Of a stretch of DNA of 64,000 nucleotides, positions 45,486-54,007 are shown piece by piece; positions within the stretch are counted from its first letter, which is position 1; each line of letters opens with the position of its first letter. Position numbers and translations under genes: made by a program. The notes under the pieces are model-generated. The model was not told the origin of the DNA, did not search any database, and was given only the letters and a program-made list of their open reading frames with translations. Origin of the DNA: G965197715 sp965247615 (lineage in GTDB: Bacteria; Chloroflexota; Dehalococcoidia; Lucifugimonadales; UBA1127); contig OZ252022.1 in assembly GCA_965247615.1 (NCBI GenBank), positions 1 to 64,000 of the forward strand, read 5' to 3'.

Positions 45486-45707
45486 TTGACGCAAGAGAGC
45501 TTCCGGTCTGGCATCTATCTGAACGTGAGGGAGGGGAGGGTAGTGCGCATCTCCTCCCCCTACTGGCAGCCGGGACCCCCCGACTGGGTGCTGGTGACGC
45601 AGGAGTTGAACGCCACGCTCCTGTCGGTGCGGGACATCATCCGAGAGCAGCATCTGTACGAGAGCCCGCAGGACGTCGCCTGGGGTCAGGTCCCCCTGCG
45701 GGAGTAG
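45486..45707 (+). CDS. Small conserved-looking hypothetical protein
   Basis: 73 aa, no family recognised. It has a mixed hydrophobic/charged sequence (SGIYLNVREGRVVRISSPYW, then TLLSVRDIIREQ) without a signal. TTG start with a purine-rich site (GAGAGGAAAGG) a few nt upstream. It sits between plsC and the MFS gene on the same strand, so it may be part of that transcript. Confidence 0.45.
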   Translation: MTQESFRSGIYLNVREGRVVRISSPYWQPGPPDWVLVTQELNATLLSVRDIIREQHLYESPQDVAWGQVPLRE

Positions 45708-45775
45708 GCGCTCCGCACCCACCCAAGCCCGTTCGGTCCAAAAAGAAGAAGGAAAGACCGCTGCAACAATCGTCG

Positions 45776-47023
45776 GTGCTTCCCAGGCCGAGTGAGAAGG
45801 GCCCGCTCTTTTCAGCCCTCCGGTACCCCAACTACCGGCTGTACTGGATTGGCATGCTCGTCTCCGTGGGCGGGTTCCAGGTCCTGCAGGTGGCCGAGGG
45901 ATGGCTGATGTACGACCTGACGGGCCAGGCGAAGTACCTGGGTTACCTGGGTCTGGTGCTGGCCGTCCCCACGATTTCACTGAGCCTGTTCGGCGGCGCG
46001 ATGGCTGACCGCCTCAACCAGCGATGGCTGATCATGGCGACGCAGGGAGCATCGGCGGCGCTGGTGGCGGCGCTGGCCACCTTGGTGTTGCTGGGCATGG
46101 TGCAGGTGTGGCACATCCTCGTCATCGCCTTCCTGGGCGGCGCGGTGCAGACCTTTGATCACCCCGCGCGGATGTCCCTGTTCCCGCACCTCATCGACCG
46201 CAAGGTGCTGATGAACGCGGTGGTGCTCAACAACTCGGTGTGGCAGGGGACGCGGTTGGTGGGCCCGGTCCTGGCGGGGTTCCTCATCGCCATCGGGGGC
46301 ATGGCGCTCCCGTTCTACCTGGCCGCGGCGTGCTTCCTGGGCATGGTGCTGGCCATCAAGCTTGTGCAGGCCCCCGCGATCCAACGGGAGCGGCGCGGGA
46401 GTGTGCTGACCAACATCGTGGAAGGTCTGTCCTTTGTGCGGTCGAACAGCACTTTCGCCTTTCTCATTGGCATGTCCTACCTCAACGGCTTCTTCGGCCT
46501 CTCCTACATCATGCTGCTGCCAATCTTCTCCCGGGACATCCTGAGCGTGGGCCCCATGGGACTGGGGGTGATGAATGCGGCTTCCGCCGTTGGGTCGCTG
46601 CTGGTCATCGGTCACATGGCCACCAGGCGGGACACGCGGCGCAAGGGGGCCCTGCTTCTGGGCGGCGCGACCCTGTTCGGCGTCTCCCTCATCCTCTTCG
46701 CCTACTCGCGGAGCTTCACGCTCTCGCTCCTGCTGCTGGGCGTGGCGGGTGGGAGCACCTCCCTGTACATGATGATGATCCAGACCATCATCCAGGCGCG
46801 GGTGCCGGACCAGCTTCGAGGGCGGGTCATGGGCATCTACGGACTGACCTGGAGCATGATGCCGTTGGGGGCGCTGCAGGCGGGGTTCATCGCAGACTTG
46901 GTGGACGCGCCCTTCGCCGTAGCCCTAGGCGGCTTCGTGCTGGCGGCCTTCGCGGTGGCAGTGGCCGCGCTGGGGCCGGGCATCCGCAACCTGGGACCAG
47001 AGCCCGTGCCGGAGGCGGGCTAG
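45776..47023 (+). CDS. MFS transporter, EntS-like exporter family
   Basis: 415 aa with about 11-12 hydrophobic segments. It begins with a short cytoplasmic part and ALRYPNYRLYWIGMLVSVGG. Conserved MFS loop motifs are GGAMADRLNQRW and RVPDQLRGRVMGIYGL. This arrangement is typical of MFS_3/EntS-like multidrug or siderophore exporters; the substrate is unknown. GTG start with a purine-rich stretch (AAGAAGAAGGAAAG) about 20 nt upstream; the start is approximate. Confidence 0.87.
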   Translation: MLPRPSEKGPLFSALRYPNYRLYWIGMLVSVGGFQVLQVAEGWLMYDLTGQAKYLGYLGLVLAVPTISLSLFGGAMADRLNQRWLIMATQGASAALVAALATLVLLGMVQVWHILVIAFLGGAVQTFDHPARMSLFPHLIDRKVLMNAVVLNNSVWQGTRLVGPVLAGFLIAIGGMALPFYLAAACFLGMVLAIKLVQAPAIQRERRGSVLTNIVEGLSFVRSNSTFAFLIGMSYLNGFFGLSYIMLLPIFSRDILSVGPMGLGVMNAASAVGSLLVIGHMATRRDTRRKGALLLGGATLFGVSLILFAYSRSFTLSLLLLGVAGGSTSLYMMMIQTIIQARVPDQLRGRVMGIYGLTWSMMPLGALQAGFIADLVDAPFAVALGGFVLAAFAVAVAALGPGIRNLGPEPVPEAG

Positions 47024-47165
47024 GCCGTGGCCGTGAGAAGACAGGACCGGGCAGCCCGCTCGCGCAGCGTTCGGGGACTGCCCGCCACAGGAAAGACGCT
47101 CCCTTGGCTCTTGGGTGGCGCGAAGGGGCCCTTGACCCTGATCTTTGGAGAAGCGGAGTGCTAGC

Positions 47166-48176
47166 ATGACGACATCGTCACTGGTGAAGGTTGCCGTTGA
47201 CGCCATGGGGGGCGACCTGGCGCCCGGGGAGATTGTGAGCGGCGCCGTGGAGGCCGCGGCCCAGGGCGGCCTGGCGGTCCTCCTGGTGGGCGACCCCGAG
47301 CCCGTCCAGCAGGAGTTGGCGCGCCACCGCATAGAGGGCTTGCCAATAGTTGTGGTGCCCTCGGAAGGCGTCGTCGGGGAGGGCGAGTCCCCCGTCCAGG
47401 TCATGCGGGAGAAGCCCCGGGCCTCCATCCTGGTGGCCACGGGCCTCGTCAAGGGCGGCAAGGCCGACGCCGTGGTCAGCATGGGCTCCACGGGTGCGAC
47501 AATGGCGGCCTCCGCCTTCCTGCTGGGGATGATGGAAGGGATCGAGCGCCCGGCCCTGGGCGGACCCATCATTGGGCTGGCGCCCAACACGGTCATCCTG
47601 GACCTGGGCAGCAACCTGGACTGCCGTCCAAGCCAACTCCTGAGCTTCGCGACCCTGGGCTCCACCTTCGCGCGGGTATACCTGGGCGTTGCCGAGCCCA
47701 GAGTGGCCCTGCTGAGCGTCGGCGCCGAGGAGGGCAAGGGGAACCGCCAGAGCAAGGAGACGTATGAGCTCCTCAAGGCCAGCCGCCTGAACTTCGTCGG
47801 CAACGTGGAAGGGTCGGACCTCCCCCGGGGCACCGCGGACGTAGTGGTGTGCGACGGCTTTGTGGGCAACGTGGTGATGAAGCTCACCGAGAGCCTGGGC
47901 GCCGCGCTATCGGCGCTGGTCGCCCGGAGGCTGGAGGGTCTCCTCGACGCGGACAAGGTCGACAGCCTTTCCCAGGACGTGTACCGGCTGCTGAACGGCG
48001 CCGAGCAGTCCGGCGGCGGCCCCTTGTTCGGCGTGCGGGGCATCAGCATCGTGGGGCACGGAGGCGCGAAGGCGGCCGCGGTGGCGCAGGCCATCGCCAC
48101 GGCGCGGCACGCCGTAGAGAGCGACCTGCTTGGGAAGATGGAGGCGGACCTGGCACAGTTGGGTGGCGCGCAGTAA
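47166..48176 (+). CDS. plsX: Phosphate acyltransferase PlsX
   Basis: 336 aa. Makes acyl-phosphate from acyl-ACP for PlsY-dependent phospholipid synthesis. Seen: VKVAVDAMGGDLAPGEIV, VSMGSTGATMAAS, VILDLGSNLDCRP, VVCDGFVGNVVMKLTE and the C-terminal GGGPLFGVRGISIVGHGG. ATG 47166 has GGAG 7 nt upstream; seven residues of the longer frame are discarded. It heads plsX-fabG-fabL. Confidence 0.95.
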   Translation: MTTSSLVKVAVDAMGGDLAPGEIVSGAVEAAAQGGLAVLLVGDPEPVQQELARHRIEGLPIVVVPSEGVVGEGESPVQVMREKPRASILVATGLVKGGKADAVVSMGSTGATMAASAFLLGMMEGIERPALGGPIIGLAPNTVILDLGSNLDCRPSQLLSFATLGSTFARVYLGVAEPRVALLSVGAEEGKGNRQSKETYELLKASRLNFVGNVEGSDLPRGTADVVVCDGFVGNVVMKLTESLGAALSALVARRLEGLLDADKVDSLSQDVYRLLNGAEQSGGGPLFGVRGISIVGHGGAKAAAVAQAIATARHAVESDLLGKMEADLAQLGGAQ

Positions 48177-48208
48177 TCTATCTCTAGATTGCCGGCACGG
48201 AGGATTCA

Positions 48209-48955
48209 TTGAGTGAACATGGCCGGATCGCCCTGGTTACGGGGGGGTCCCGAGGCATAGGACGCGCGATAGCGCTGCGCCTGGCCCGCGACGGAGCGCG
48301 CGTGGCCATCAACTACGTCAGACACGCCGACTCCGCCGACGAGGTGGTGAAGAGCATCACCAAACTGGGCTCCTCCGCAGTCTCGGTGCAGGCGGACGTC
48401 ACCAAGTCCGAGGAGGTCAAGGCCATGTTCCAGCGGCTCCGGGAGAGCTGGGGCCCCCCGGAGATTCTGGTGAACAACGCGGGCATCATCAGGGACTCGC
48501 TGCTGGCGCGCATGAGCGAGGAGGACTGGGACGCAGTGGTGGACATTCATCTGCGGGCAACATTTCTGTGCACGCGCCTCGCGGTCCGGGACATGGTGCG
48601 CAACCGCTGGGGCCGCATCATCAACATCGGCTCCGTCGTGGGCATTGGCGGCAATATTGGGCAGTCCAACTACTCTGCCGCCAAGGCGGGGGTCATCGGT
48701 TTCACACGCTCCATAGCAAAAGAGGTGGCCACGCGGAACATCACGGTGAACTACGTGGCGCCGGGGTACGTGACCACGGACATCGTGGAGGACCTGACGC
48801 CGGAGCTCAAGGAGAAGATCCTGCAGCGGGTGCCGATGGGCCGCTTCGGCAAGGCGGAGGAGATCGCCGACCTGGTCGGCTACGTCGCCTCGGACTCTGC
48901 GAGCTACATCACCGGCCAGGTCATCGCCATTGACGGCGGCATGGTCATCAGCTGA
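48209..48955 (+). CDS. fabG: 3-oxoacyl-ACP reductase FabG
   Basis: A 248-aa SDR. NADPH motif TGGSRGIGRA; NNAGIIRD; catalytic Ser in IGSVVG; YSAAKAG with Tyr and Lys; PGYVTTDI; C-terminal SYITGQVIAIDGGM. It reduces 3-ketoacyl-ACP in fatty acid elongation. TTG start, 33 nt after plsX. Confidence 0.92.
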   Translation: MSEHGRIALVTGGSRGIGRAIALRLARDGARVAINYVRHADSADEVVKSITKLGSSAVSVQADVTKSEEVKAMFQRLRESWGPPEILVNNAGIIRDSLLARMSEEDWDAVVDIHLRATFLCTRLAVRDMVRNRWGRIINIGSVVGIGGNIGQSNYSAAKAGVIGFTRSIAKEVATRNITVNYVAPGYVTTDIVEDLTPELKEKILQRVPMGRFGKAEEIADLVGYVASDSASYITGQVIAIDGGMVIS

Positions 48956-49037
48956 CACGCCCGCCTCGAATCTGGAAGGCCTGTCACCCCGAGCCCTGCG
49001 AACGGGTGGCGGGGATCAGCGCACCCAAGGAGCGCCC

Positions 49038-49793
49038 GTGAGCCAGCCATTGGAGGGTAAGGTCGCCCTGGTCACCGGCGCCTCCCGAGGCATCGGCCGC
49101 GCCATCGCCTTGGAGTTGGCGCGTCAGGGCGCCGACATCGCCTTCAACTACCTGCGCGGCCATAAGGGGGCGGCACAGGTGGAGGGCGAGGTAACGGGCC
49201 TAGGCGTTCGCTGCCTGTCCATGCGCGCCCACCTGGGCGATCCCCGTCAGATTTCGAGTCTCTTCCAGGCTGTGGGCGAAGAGTTCGGGCGGCTGGACAT
49301 CCTGGTCAACAACGCAGCATCGGGGGTCCAGCGGAAGGCGCTGGACCTGGAGGAGAAGCACTGGGACTGGACGCTGAACATCAACACGCGGGCCCCGTGG
49401 CTCTGCGTGAAGGAGGCGGCGCCCCTCATGAAGGGGGGCGGCCACGTGGTCAACATCACCAGCCTGGGCTCGCAGCGCGTGCTGCCGTACTACACGTCCG
49501 TTGGGGTGTCCAAGGCCGGGCTGGAGGCCCTGACGCGGTACCTCGCCGTGGAGCTGGGACCCCTGGGCATCAGCGTCAACGCCGTAGCGGGTGGGTACGT
49601 GGAGACCGACGCCTTGGCCCACTTTCCGAACCATGAGGCCATGCTGGCCGACGCCAGAAGCGCCACGCCCGCGGGGCGTACGCTGACCCCCGAGGACATC
49701 GCCAGGGTCGCGGTGTTCCTCTGCACCGACGCCGCCTCCATGATCCGCGGCCAGGTCATTGTGGTAGACGGCGGCCTGAGCCTGGTGAGATAG
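49038..49793 (+). CDS. fabL: Enoyl-ACP reductase III (FabL)
   Basis: A 251-aa SDR that, unlike FabG, matches the FabL pattern of Bacillus: NNAASGVQRKALDLEEKHW, then HVVNITSLGSQRVLPYYT, SKAGLEALTRYLAVEL, GGYVETDALAHFPN and SMIRGQVIVVDGG. FabL performs the last reduction of fatty acid elongation and, in Bacillus, is not inhibited by triclosan. GTG 49038 is chosen because AAGGAG sits 7 nt upstream; the frame is open to 48930. It completes plsX-fabG-fabL. No fabD, fabF or acpP is adjacent. Confidence 0.85.
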   Translation: MSQPLEGKVALVTGASRGIGRAIALELARQGADIAFNYLRGHKGAAQVEGEVTGLGVRCLSMRAHLGDPRQISSLFQAVGEEFGRLDILVNNAASGVQRKALDLEEKHWDWTLNINTRAPWLCVKEAAPLMKGGGHVVNITSLGSQRVLPYYTSVGVSKAGLEALTRYLAVELGPLGISVNAVAGGYVETDALAHFPNHEAMLADARSATPAGRTLTPEDIARVAVFLCTDAASMIRGQVIVVDGGLSLVR

Positions 49794-49802
49794 CAGCCTC
49801 CC

Positions 49803-50936
49803 CTACTCCTCTTCCTCCGCATCCCCCCCAAGGAGAGCTAGGACAGCCGCGGTGGACAGGGCGGCTTCGGGCACCTCCGGGGCGCGCGTGACCACGCCCA
49901 CGACCGCTTGGCCTCCCTCCGTGACTGCCGTGACCTGGGCGTTCGGCCGCACATGCTGGGTCCGCAGGTAGCCCAACCCGATGGTGCGTGCGGCAGCGGG
50001 GCTGTACGCGGCGCTGGTCAGAGCCCCGGCCGTGGCGCCGTCCACCAGCAGGGGCGCGCCGCTCACTGGCGCCGACCCAGGCTCGAAGGCCACGGTGACG
50101 AGATACTTCTGCACCTTGTGGTAGGTGTTGAGCCGGGCCACAACCTCCTGGCCGATGTAGCACCCCTTCACCCAGTCGATGTCCCGGCCGAGGTTGGCCT
50201 CCAGGGGATTGTAGCGCTCGTCAATCTCAGCGCCCCACTTGGGCACGCCGGCTTCGATGCGCAGTGCCTCCCACGCCGTCTGGCCCAGAGGCACGGCGCC
50301 CGCCGCGACCAGGCGATCCCAAAGCGCCACGCCCTCCGCAGCGGGCGCGACGAGGTCGTAGCCTGGCAGGCCCACAGGGTCCGACCGGACGACGAGGAGC
50401 TCGCCATCGCCCCAGGGGGCGCGGAGATTGCCGTACAGTGGCAGCTCCGCGATGCCCTCCCCCGCAACGCCGCCAACGACGGCGGCTGCTTGGGGTCCCA
50501 TTACCGCAATCTGCACCGTGTCTTGGGTCAGGTCTTCCAGTGTGATCTCCTCGATGATCGCGTACTTGTCGATCCACTCGGCCACTGCCTTGGGCGTCTC
50601 CGGGGCGGTCTGGAGGAGGACACCGTCGCCGGTGCGCAGGACGCTGATCCAGTCGATGACGCGGCCCTTACCGGAGGTGAGCACGGTGGCGGCCCCATGG
50701 CCCGGTTGGAGGCCCTCGAGGTCGTTGGTGGAGATGCGGTGGAGCAGGTCTAGGGCCTCATCGCCGGTCAGCCGCACGCGCCCCAAGGGCGAGCGGTCGA
50801 CGAGTACCGCGCCCTCGCGGGCGGCGCGGTACTCCGCGTCGACGCCGCCGAACGTCTGGGGGGCATCCCACCCCGAGCTCTCGGCGAAGGCCGCGCCGAG
50901 GCCCTTGTGTAGCTGATAAAGGGGGCTTCGGTTCAT
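49803..50936 (-). CDS. ygfZ: YgfZ/GcvT-domain folate-binding protein
   Basis: A 377-aa GcvT-fold protein. The YgfZ signature KGCYIGQEVVARLNTY is present at ~residue 265, and the N-terminal aminomethyltransferase-like part has DEALDLLHRISTNDLEGL. In E. coli YgfZ helps Fe-S cluster assembly or repair in a folate-dependent way. This fits the IscA-type carrier encoded upstream on the same strand. ATG 50936 has AGGA upstream; the open frame extends to 51083 without matching the family. Confidence 0.88.
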   Translation of the reverse strand: MNRSPLYQLHKGLGAAFAESSGWDAPQTFGGVDAEYRAAREGAVLVDRSPLGRVRLTGDEALDLLHRISTNDLEGLQPGHGAATVLTSGKGRVIDWISVLRTGDGVLLQTAPETPKAVAEWIDKYAIIEEITLEDLTQDTVQIAVMGPQAAAVVGGVAGEGIAELPLYGNLRAPWGDGELLVVRSDPVGLPGYDLVAPAAEGVALWDRLVAAGAVPLGQTAWEALRIEAGVPKWGAEIDERYNPLEANLGRDIDWVKGCYIGQEVVARLNTYHKVQKYLVTVAFEPGSAPVSGAPLLVDGATAGALTSAAYSPAAARTIGLGYLRTQHVRPNAQVTAVTEGGQAVVGVVTRAPEVPEAALSTAAVLALLGGDAEEEE

Positions 50937-51008
50937 GATTCCTGCTCTTGCTTCAGGATTGCGGGAGGGGGTTGAGGGGGAGGTTCCGGGGCGGGAGCGC
51001 CCAAATAG

Positions 51009-51037
51009 AGAGGCCGCCCCAAGAACAGGCGGCCTCT
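51009..51037 (-). terminator. Stem-loop between the IscA-type gene and the YgfZ gene
   Basis: AGAGGCCGCC and GGCGGCCTCT form a 10-bp stem with a 9-nt loop, 22 nt after the Fe-S carrier stop. On the minus strand the tail is CTATTTGG. It may be a partial terminator between the two genes. Confidence 0.6.
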
Positions 51038-51058
51038 TGTGTCGCGTTGGCCGATGGT

Positions 51059-51415
51059 CTACACGGAGAAGGAGTTGCCGCACCCACAGGCGGTCTTGGC
51101 GTTGGGGTTGTTGAATACGAACCCCTTGCCGTTGAGGCCGTCAGAGAAGTCCAGCACCATGCCCGCCAGGAAGATGTAGCTCTTCTTGGGAACGAATATC
51201 CTGATCCCTTTGTCCTGGATGACCTTATCGTCTGTCGTGGCGTCCTCCTCGATGGAGAGGGTGTACACGAGCCCGGAGCATCCGCCACCCTTGACGCCAA
51301 CCTTTATGCCGAACTGGTCGTTCAACCCCTGCTTCTCGGCAAAGTAGCGGACTTTTTTGGCCGCCACGTCCGTCACCTGAATATCCAGGGGATTCCGCTC
51401 TGTTGCCGTCGTCAT
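51059..51415 (-). CDS. erpA: Iron-sulfur cluster carrier, HesB/IscA/ErpA family
   Basis: 118 aa. A-type carrier delivering Fe-S clusters to target enzymes. The three conserved Cys are seen: one in KGGGCSGLVY and the pair in KTACGCGNSFSV at the C-terminus. Full length. The promoter lies 50 nt upstream, and YgfZ, also tied to Fe-S biology, is downstream. Confidence 0.92.
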   Translation of the reverse strand: MTTATERNPLDIQVTDVAAKKVRYFAEKQGLNDQFGIKVGVKGGGCSGLVYTLSIEEDATTDDKVIQDKGIRIFVPKKSYIFLAGMVLDFSDGLNGKGFVFNNPNAKTACGCGNSFSV

Positions 51416-51460
51416 CCTCAGCCTCCCGTGTCTTGTTGAACACCTAGTGAGTCAGGTTTC

Positions 51461-51490
51461 ATTATGGTGAGTGGCGTCTGGCGCTGTCAA
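51461..51490 (-). promoter_or_regulatory. Promoter of the IscA-type gene
   Basis: On the minus strand TTGACA, an 18-nt spacer and CATAAT, about 50 nt before the ATG. Confidence 0.75.
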
Positions 51491-51726
51491 GCGGGCGCCG
51501 GAGGGTCGCTGGCGCGACGGCCATGCAGGGGAGGGTTGCGGGGTCGCGACAGGGGTGGTGTGGGGAGGACGGCGGGTGAGGTGCGGGATTGACGGTTGTG
51601 CAAGGGTCCGAGAACGCGGGGAGGCCTCGACAATCTGCTTCCAAGGACATATGATACGGGCCAAGATGCCCCAGGGGGCCGGGGGGCCCACACGAAGTGC
51701 GGGGCATGAGTTCGCAGGAGGTGTCG

Positions 51727-52860
51727 ATGACCACCAACGGGTACCAGCAACCCACGGACAACAAGTATTTCATGCAGGAGTATTTCCAAGAGTTTCTGGG
51801 CCGAGAAGGGATTCCCGAGATCACAGGCTACAGCGCCGACTGCCTGACCATGGAGCTTGAGCCCTGGGAACGGATGGGCGGCCGCGGCGCCTACGTGCAC
51901 TTCGACGGGCGCAACACGTTCTGCACGACGTACGTGGCGGAGATCCCCGAGGGCGGACAGCTCAAGCCCGAACGGCACCTGTGCGACGAGCTCATCCACG
52001 TCGTAGCCGGCCGCGGCGCCACGACGATAGAGCTGCCCAGCGGGCAGAAGCACACCTTCGAGTGGGGAGCCGGCAGCCTCTTCGGCATTCCGCTGAACGC
52101 GCAGCACCAGCACTTCAACGGCTCCGGCACGGAGCCGGCGCGCATCGTCGGCATGAGCAGCCTGCCCCTGGCCATGAACATGTACCGCAGCGAGGACTTC
52201 ATCTTCGACAACCCGTACCGCTTCGAGGAGCGGTACGGAGAGGAGCGCTACTTCCGCGGTGAGGGAGAGTTCCGCAAGGTCATGGCGGGCCGCCATCAGT
52301 GGGAGACCAACTTTGTGGCGGACCTGGCTGGATTCCAGCTGCCGGAGTGGACGCGATGGGACGCACGGGGGGCCGGCGGCAGGAGCATCCAGTTCGTCCT
52401 GGCGGACAGCGCCATGCACTCCCACGTCTCCGAGTTCCCTTCCGGGACCTACAAGAAGGCCCACCAGCGCCCCTCCGAGGCCGGCGTATACCTGGTCTGC
52501 GTCTCCGGTCACGGCTACACGCTGCTGTGGGAGCCGGGGGAGGACCCAACAAAGACACTGCGCGTGGACTGGCAGCCGGGCACCATATTCTCCAACGGAC
52601 CCGGCCAGCACTACCACCAGCACTTCAACACGGCGGGACAGCCGTCGCGCTACCTGGCGCTGGGGTTCGGGGGCGTACGCCACATCATCGATGGCTCGCG
52701 CCGCCGCATCATGGAGGGCGCCGACAAGTCCGAGAAGCTGGGCGGCCGCCAGCTGGAGTACGAGGACGAAGACCCGCGCGTGCTGGAGCTCTTCGAGCGG
52801 GAGCTGGGAGAGCGCGGCCTGCAGTCCCGGATGATGGAGTTCATCGGGAGCCCCGCGTAG
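51727..52860 (+). CDS. Bicupin protein
   Basis: A 377-aa two-domain cupin. The N-terminal cupin (~50-150) has metal-ligand candidates ERHLCDELIHVVAG and NAQHQHFNG. The C-terminal cupin (~225-330) has MHSHVSEFPSG...KAHQ and GQHYHQHFN. This is the organisation of gentisate-dioxygenase-like or other double-cupin proteins, but no substrate can be assigned. ATG 51727 is chosen because AGGAGGTG sits 5 nt upstream; two upstream ATG/GTG codons lack a site. A hairpin follows its stop. Confidence 0.8.
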   Translation: MTTNGYQQPTDNKYFMQEYFQEFLGREGIPEITGYSADCLTMELEPWERMGGRGAYVHFDGRNTFCTTYVAEIPEGGQLKPERHLCDELIHVVAGRGATTIELPSGQKHTFEWGAGSLFGIPLNAQHQHFNGSGTEPARIVGMSSLPLAMNMYRSEDFIFDNPYRFEERYGEERYFRGEGEFRKVMAGRHQWETNFVADLAGFQLPEWTRWDARGAGGRSIQFVLADSAMHSHVSEFPSGTYKKAHQRPSEAGVYLVCVSGHGYTLLWEPGEDPTKTLRVDWQPGTIFSNGPGQHYHQHFNTAGQPSRYLALGFGGVRHIIDGSRRRIMEGADKSEKLGGRQLEYEDEDPRVLELFERELGERGLQSRMMEFIGSPA

Positions 52861-52898
52861 AGCCACCAGTCCGACGTATTTGCTTGATTACAGCGCGA

Positions 52899-52931
52899 AG
52901 TGACGGGGCCGGATCCTCCGGCCCCGTCACT
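52899..52931 (+). terminator. Terminator after the bicupin gene
   Basis: A perfect 14-bp stem (52899-52912 with 52918-52931) and a 5-nt loop, followed by ATAAATGG. It lies 38 nt after the bicupin stop. Confidence 0.7.
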
Positions 52932-53052
52932 ATAAATGGACCGTGCGCGGGATAGACCGCGGAGGGACCCGCGCTCCTGTGGCGCCTGGGAACGCGGCAG
53001 CGTATCATAGCACTACACTCCGCCCGAGCGGGCCTGTGACTGAAGGAGTCCT

Positions 53053-53841
53053 ATGTCCGACGACGTACTGGTCTCAACCGTGGATGGCATCGCCACCGTC
53101 ACGCTGAACCGCCCGGACCAGCGCAACGCCATGAACCGGGGCATGTGGCAGGCCCTGGGCAGCATCTGGACGGAACTGAACGAGGACCCGGGAGTACGGG
53201 CGGTGGTCCTGACCGGCGCGGGGGAAGACGCCTTCTCCGCCGGCGCCGACATCAAGGAGTTCGATCAGCACCGGGACAACAGCGCCAAGGCCCGCTCTTG
53301 GTCCGGGGCCGTGGACGCCGCCATGTTGAACCTGGGCCGCATGACGAAGCCCACTGTGGCCCTGATCAAGGGCTACTGCGTGGGCGGCGGATGCGAGCTC
53401 GCCGCCTTCTGCGACATTCGGATAGCCGCCGATAACGCCCAGTTCGGCGTCCCCGCGGCGCGGCTGGGCATCTCCATCGGCTACGAGGAGATGCAGCGCC
53501 TCATTCAGCTGGTGGGCCTGGGCAACACGAGCTACATCCTCCTCTCTGCCCGGCTGCTCGACGCCCAGGAGGCCCTGCGCATCGGACTGGTGAACCAGGT
53601 GGCGCCGCTGGCGGAGATCGACGAATACACCTCCAAGCTGGTCAAGGGGATGACGACCCTGGCGCCCATGGCCCTCCAGGACAACAAGGAGATCATCCGC
53701 ACGGTGCTGGGCAATCCGAGCTTGGAAGGGATGACGCCGGAGCAGCAGGCTCTACCATACCGCGTCTTCGACAGCGAGGACTTTGCCGAGGGGCGCCGCG
53801 CCTTCGTTGAGAAGCGCCGCCCCCAGTTCCAGGGACGCTAG
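53053..53841 (+). CDS. Enoyl-CoA hydratase/isomerase family protein
   Basis: A 262-aa crotonase. Oxyanion segments DAFSAGADIKEF and GYCVGGGCELAAFCD are intact, with the first catalytic Glu. The second catalytic Glu position is Ala (FGVPAARLGI), so it may be an isomerase, decarboxylase or other crotonase rather than a hydratase. GAAGGAG sits 5 nt before the ATG. Confidence 0.87.
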   Translation: MSDDVLVSTVDGIATVTLNRPDQRNAMNRGMWQALGSIWTELNEDPGVRAVVLTGAGEDAFSAGADIKEFDQHRDNSAKARSWSGAVDAAMLNLGRMTKPTVALIKGYCVGGGCELAAFCDIRIAADNAQFGVPAARLGISIGYEEMQRLIQLVGLGNTSYILLSARLLDAQEALRIGLVNQVAPLAEIDEYTSKLVKGMTTLAPMALQDNKEIIRTVLGNPSLEGMTPEQQALPYRVFDSEDFAEGRRAFVEKRRPQFQGR

Positions 53842-53969
53842 CCTGCTGCCAAGCGGACGTCTTCCTGCTTCGCCGCATCGCGCCGGCGCCGCGCCTGGAT
53901 AGCCCCCGCCCCCAGGCAAGACGAGCGCTCCCCCGGCCTTGGGATCTGTACTGTCCGGGACAGGAGCAC

Positions 53970-53998
53970 TTGCCCCCGTCGCTGCCTCATGGTATCGT
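53970..53998 (+). promoter_or_regulatory. Promoter of the MetE-like gene; possibly leaderless
   Basis: TTGCCC (53970-53975), a 17-nt spacer and TATCGT (53993-53998). The ATG at 54008 is only 10 nt downstream and has no Shine-Dalgarno, so a leaderless transcript is likely. Confidence 0.45.
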
Positions 53999-54007
53999 CT
54001 CGCCACT

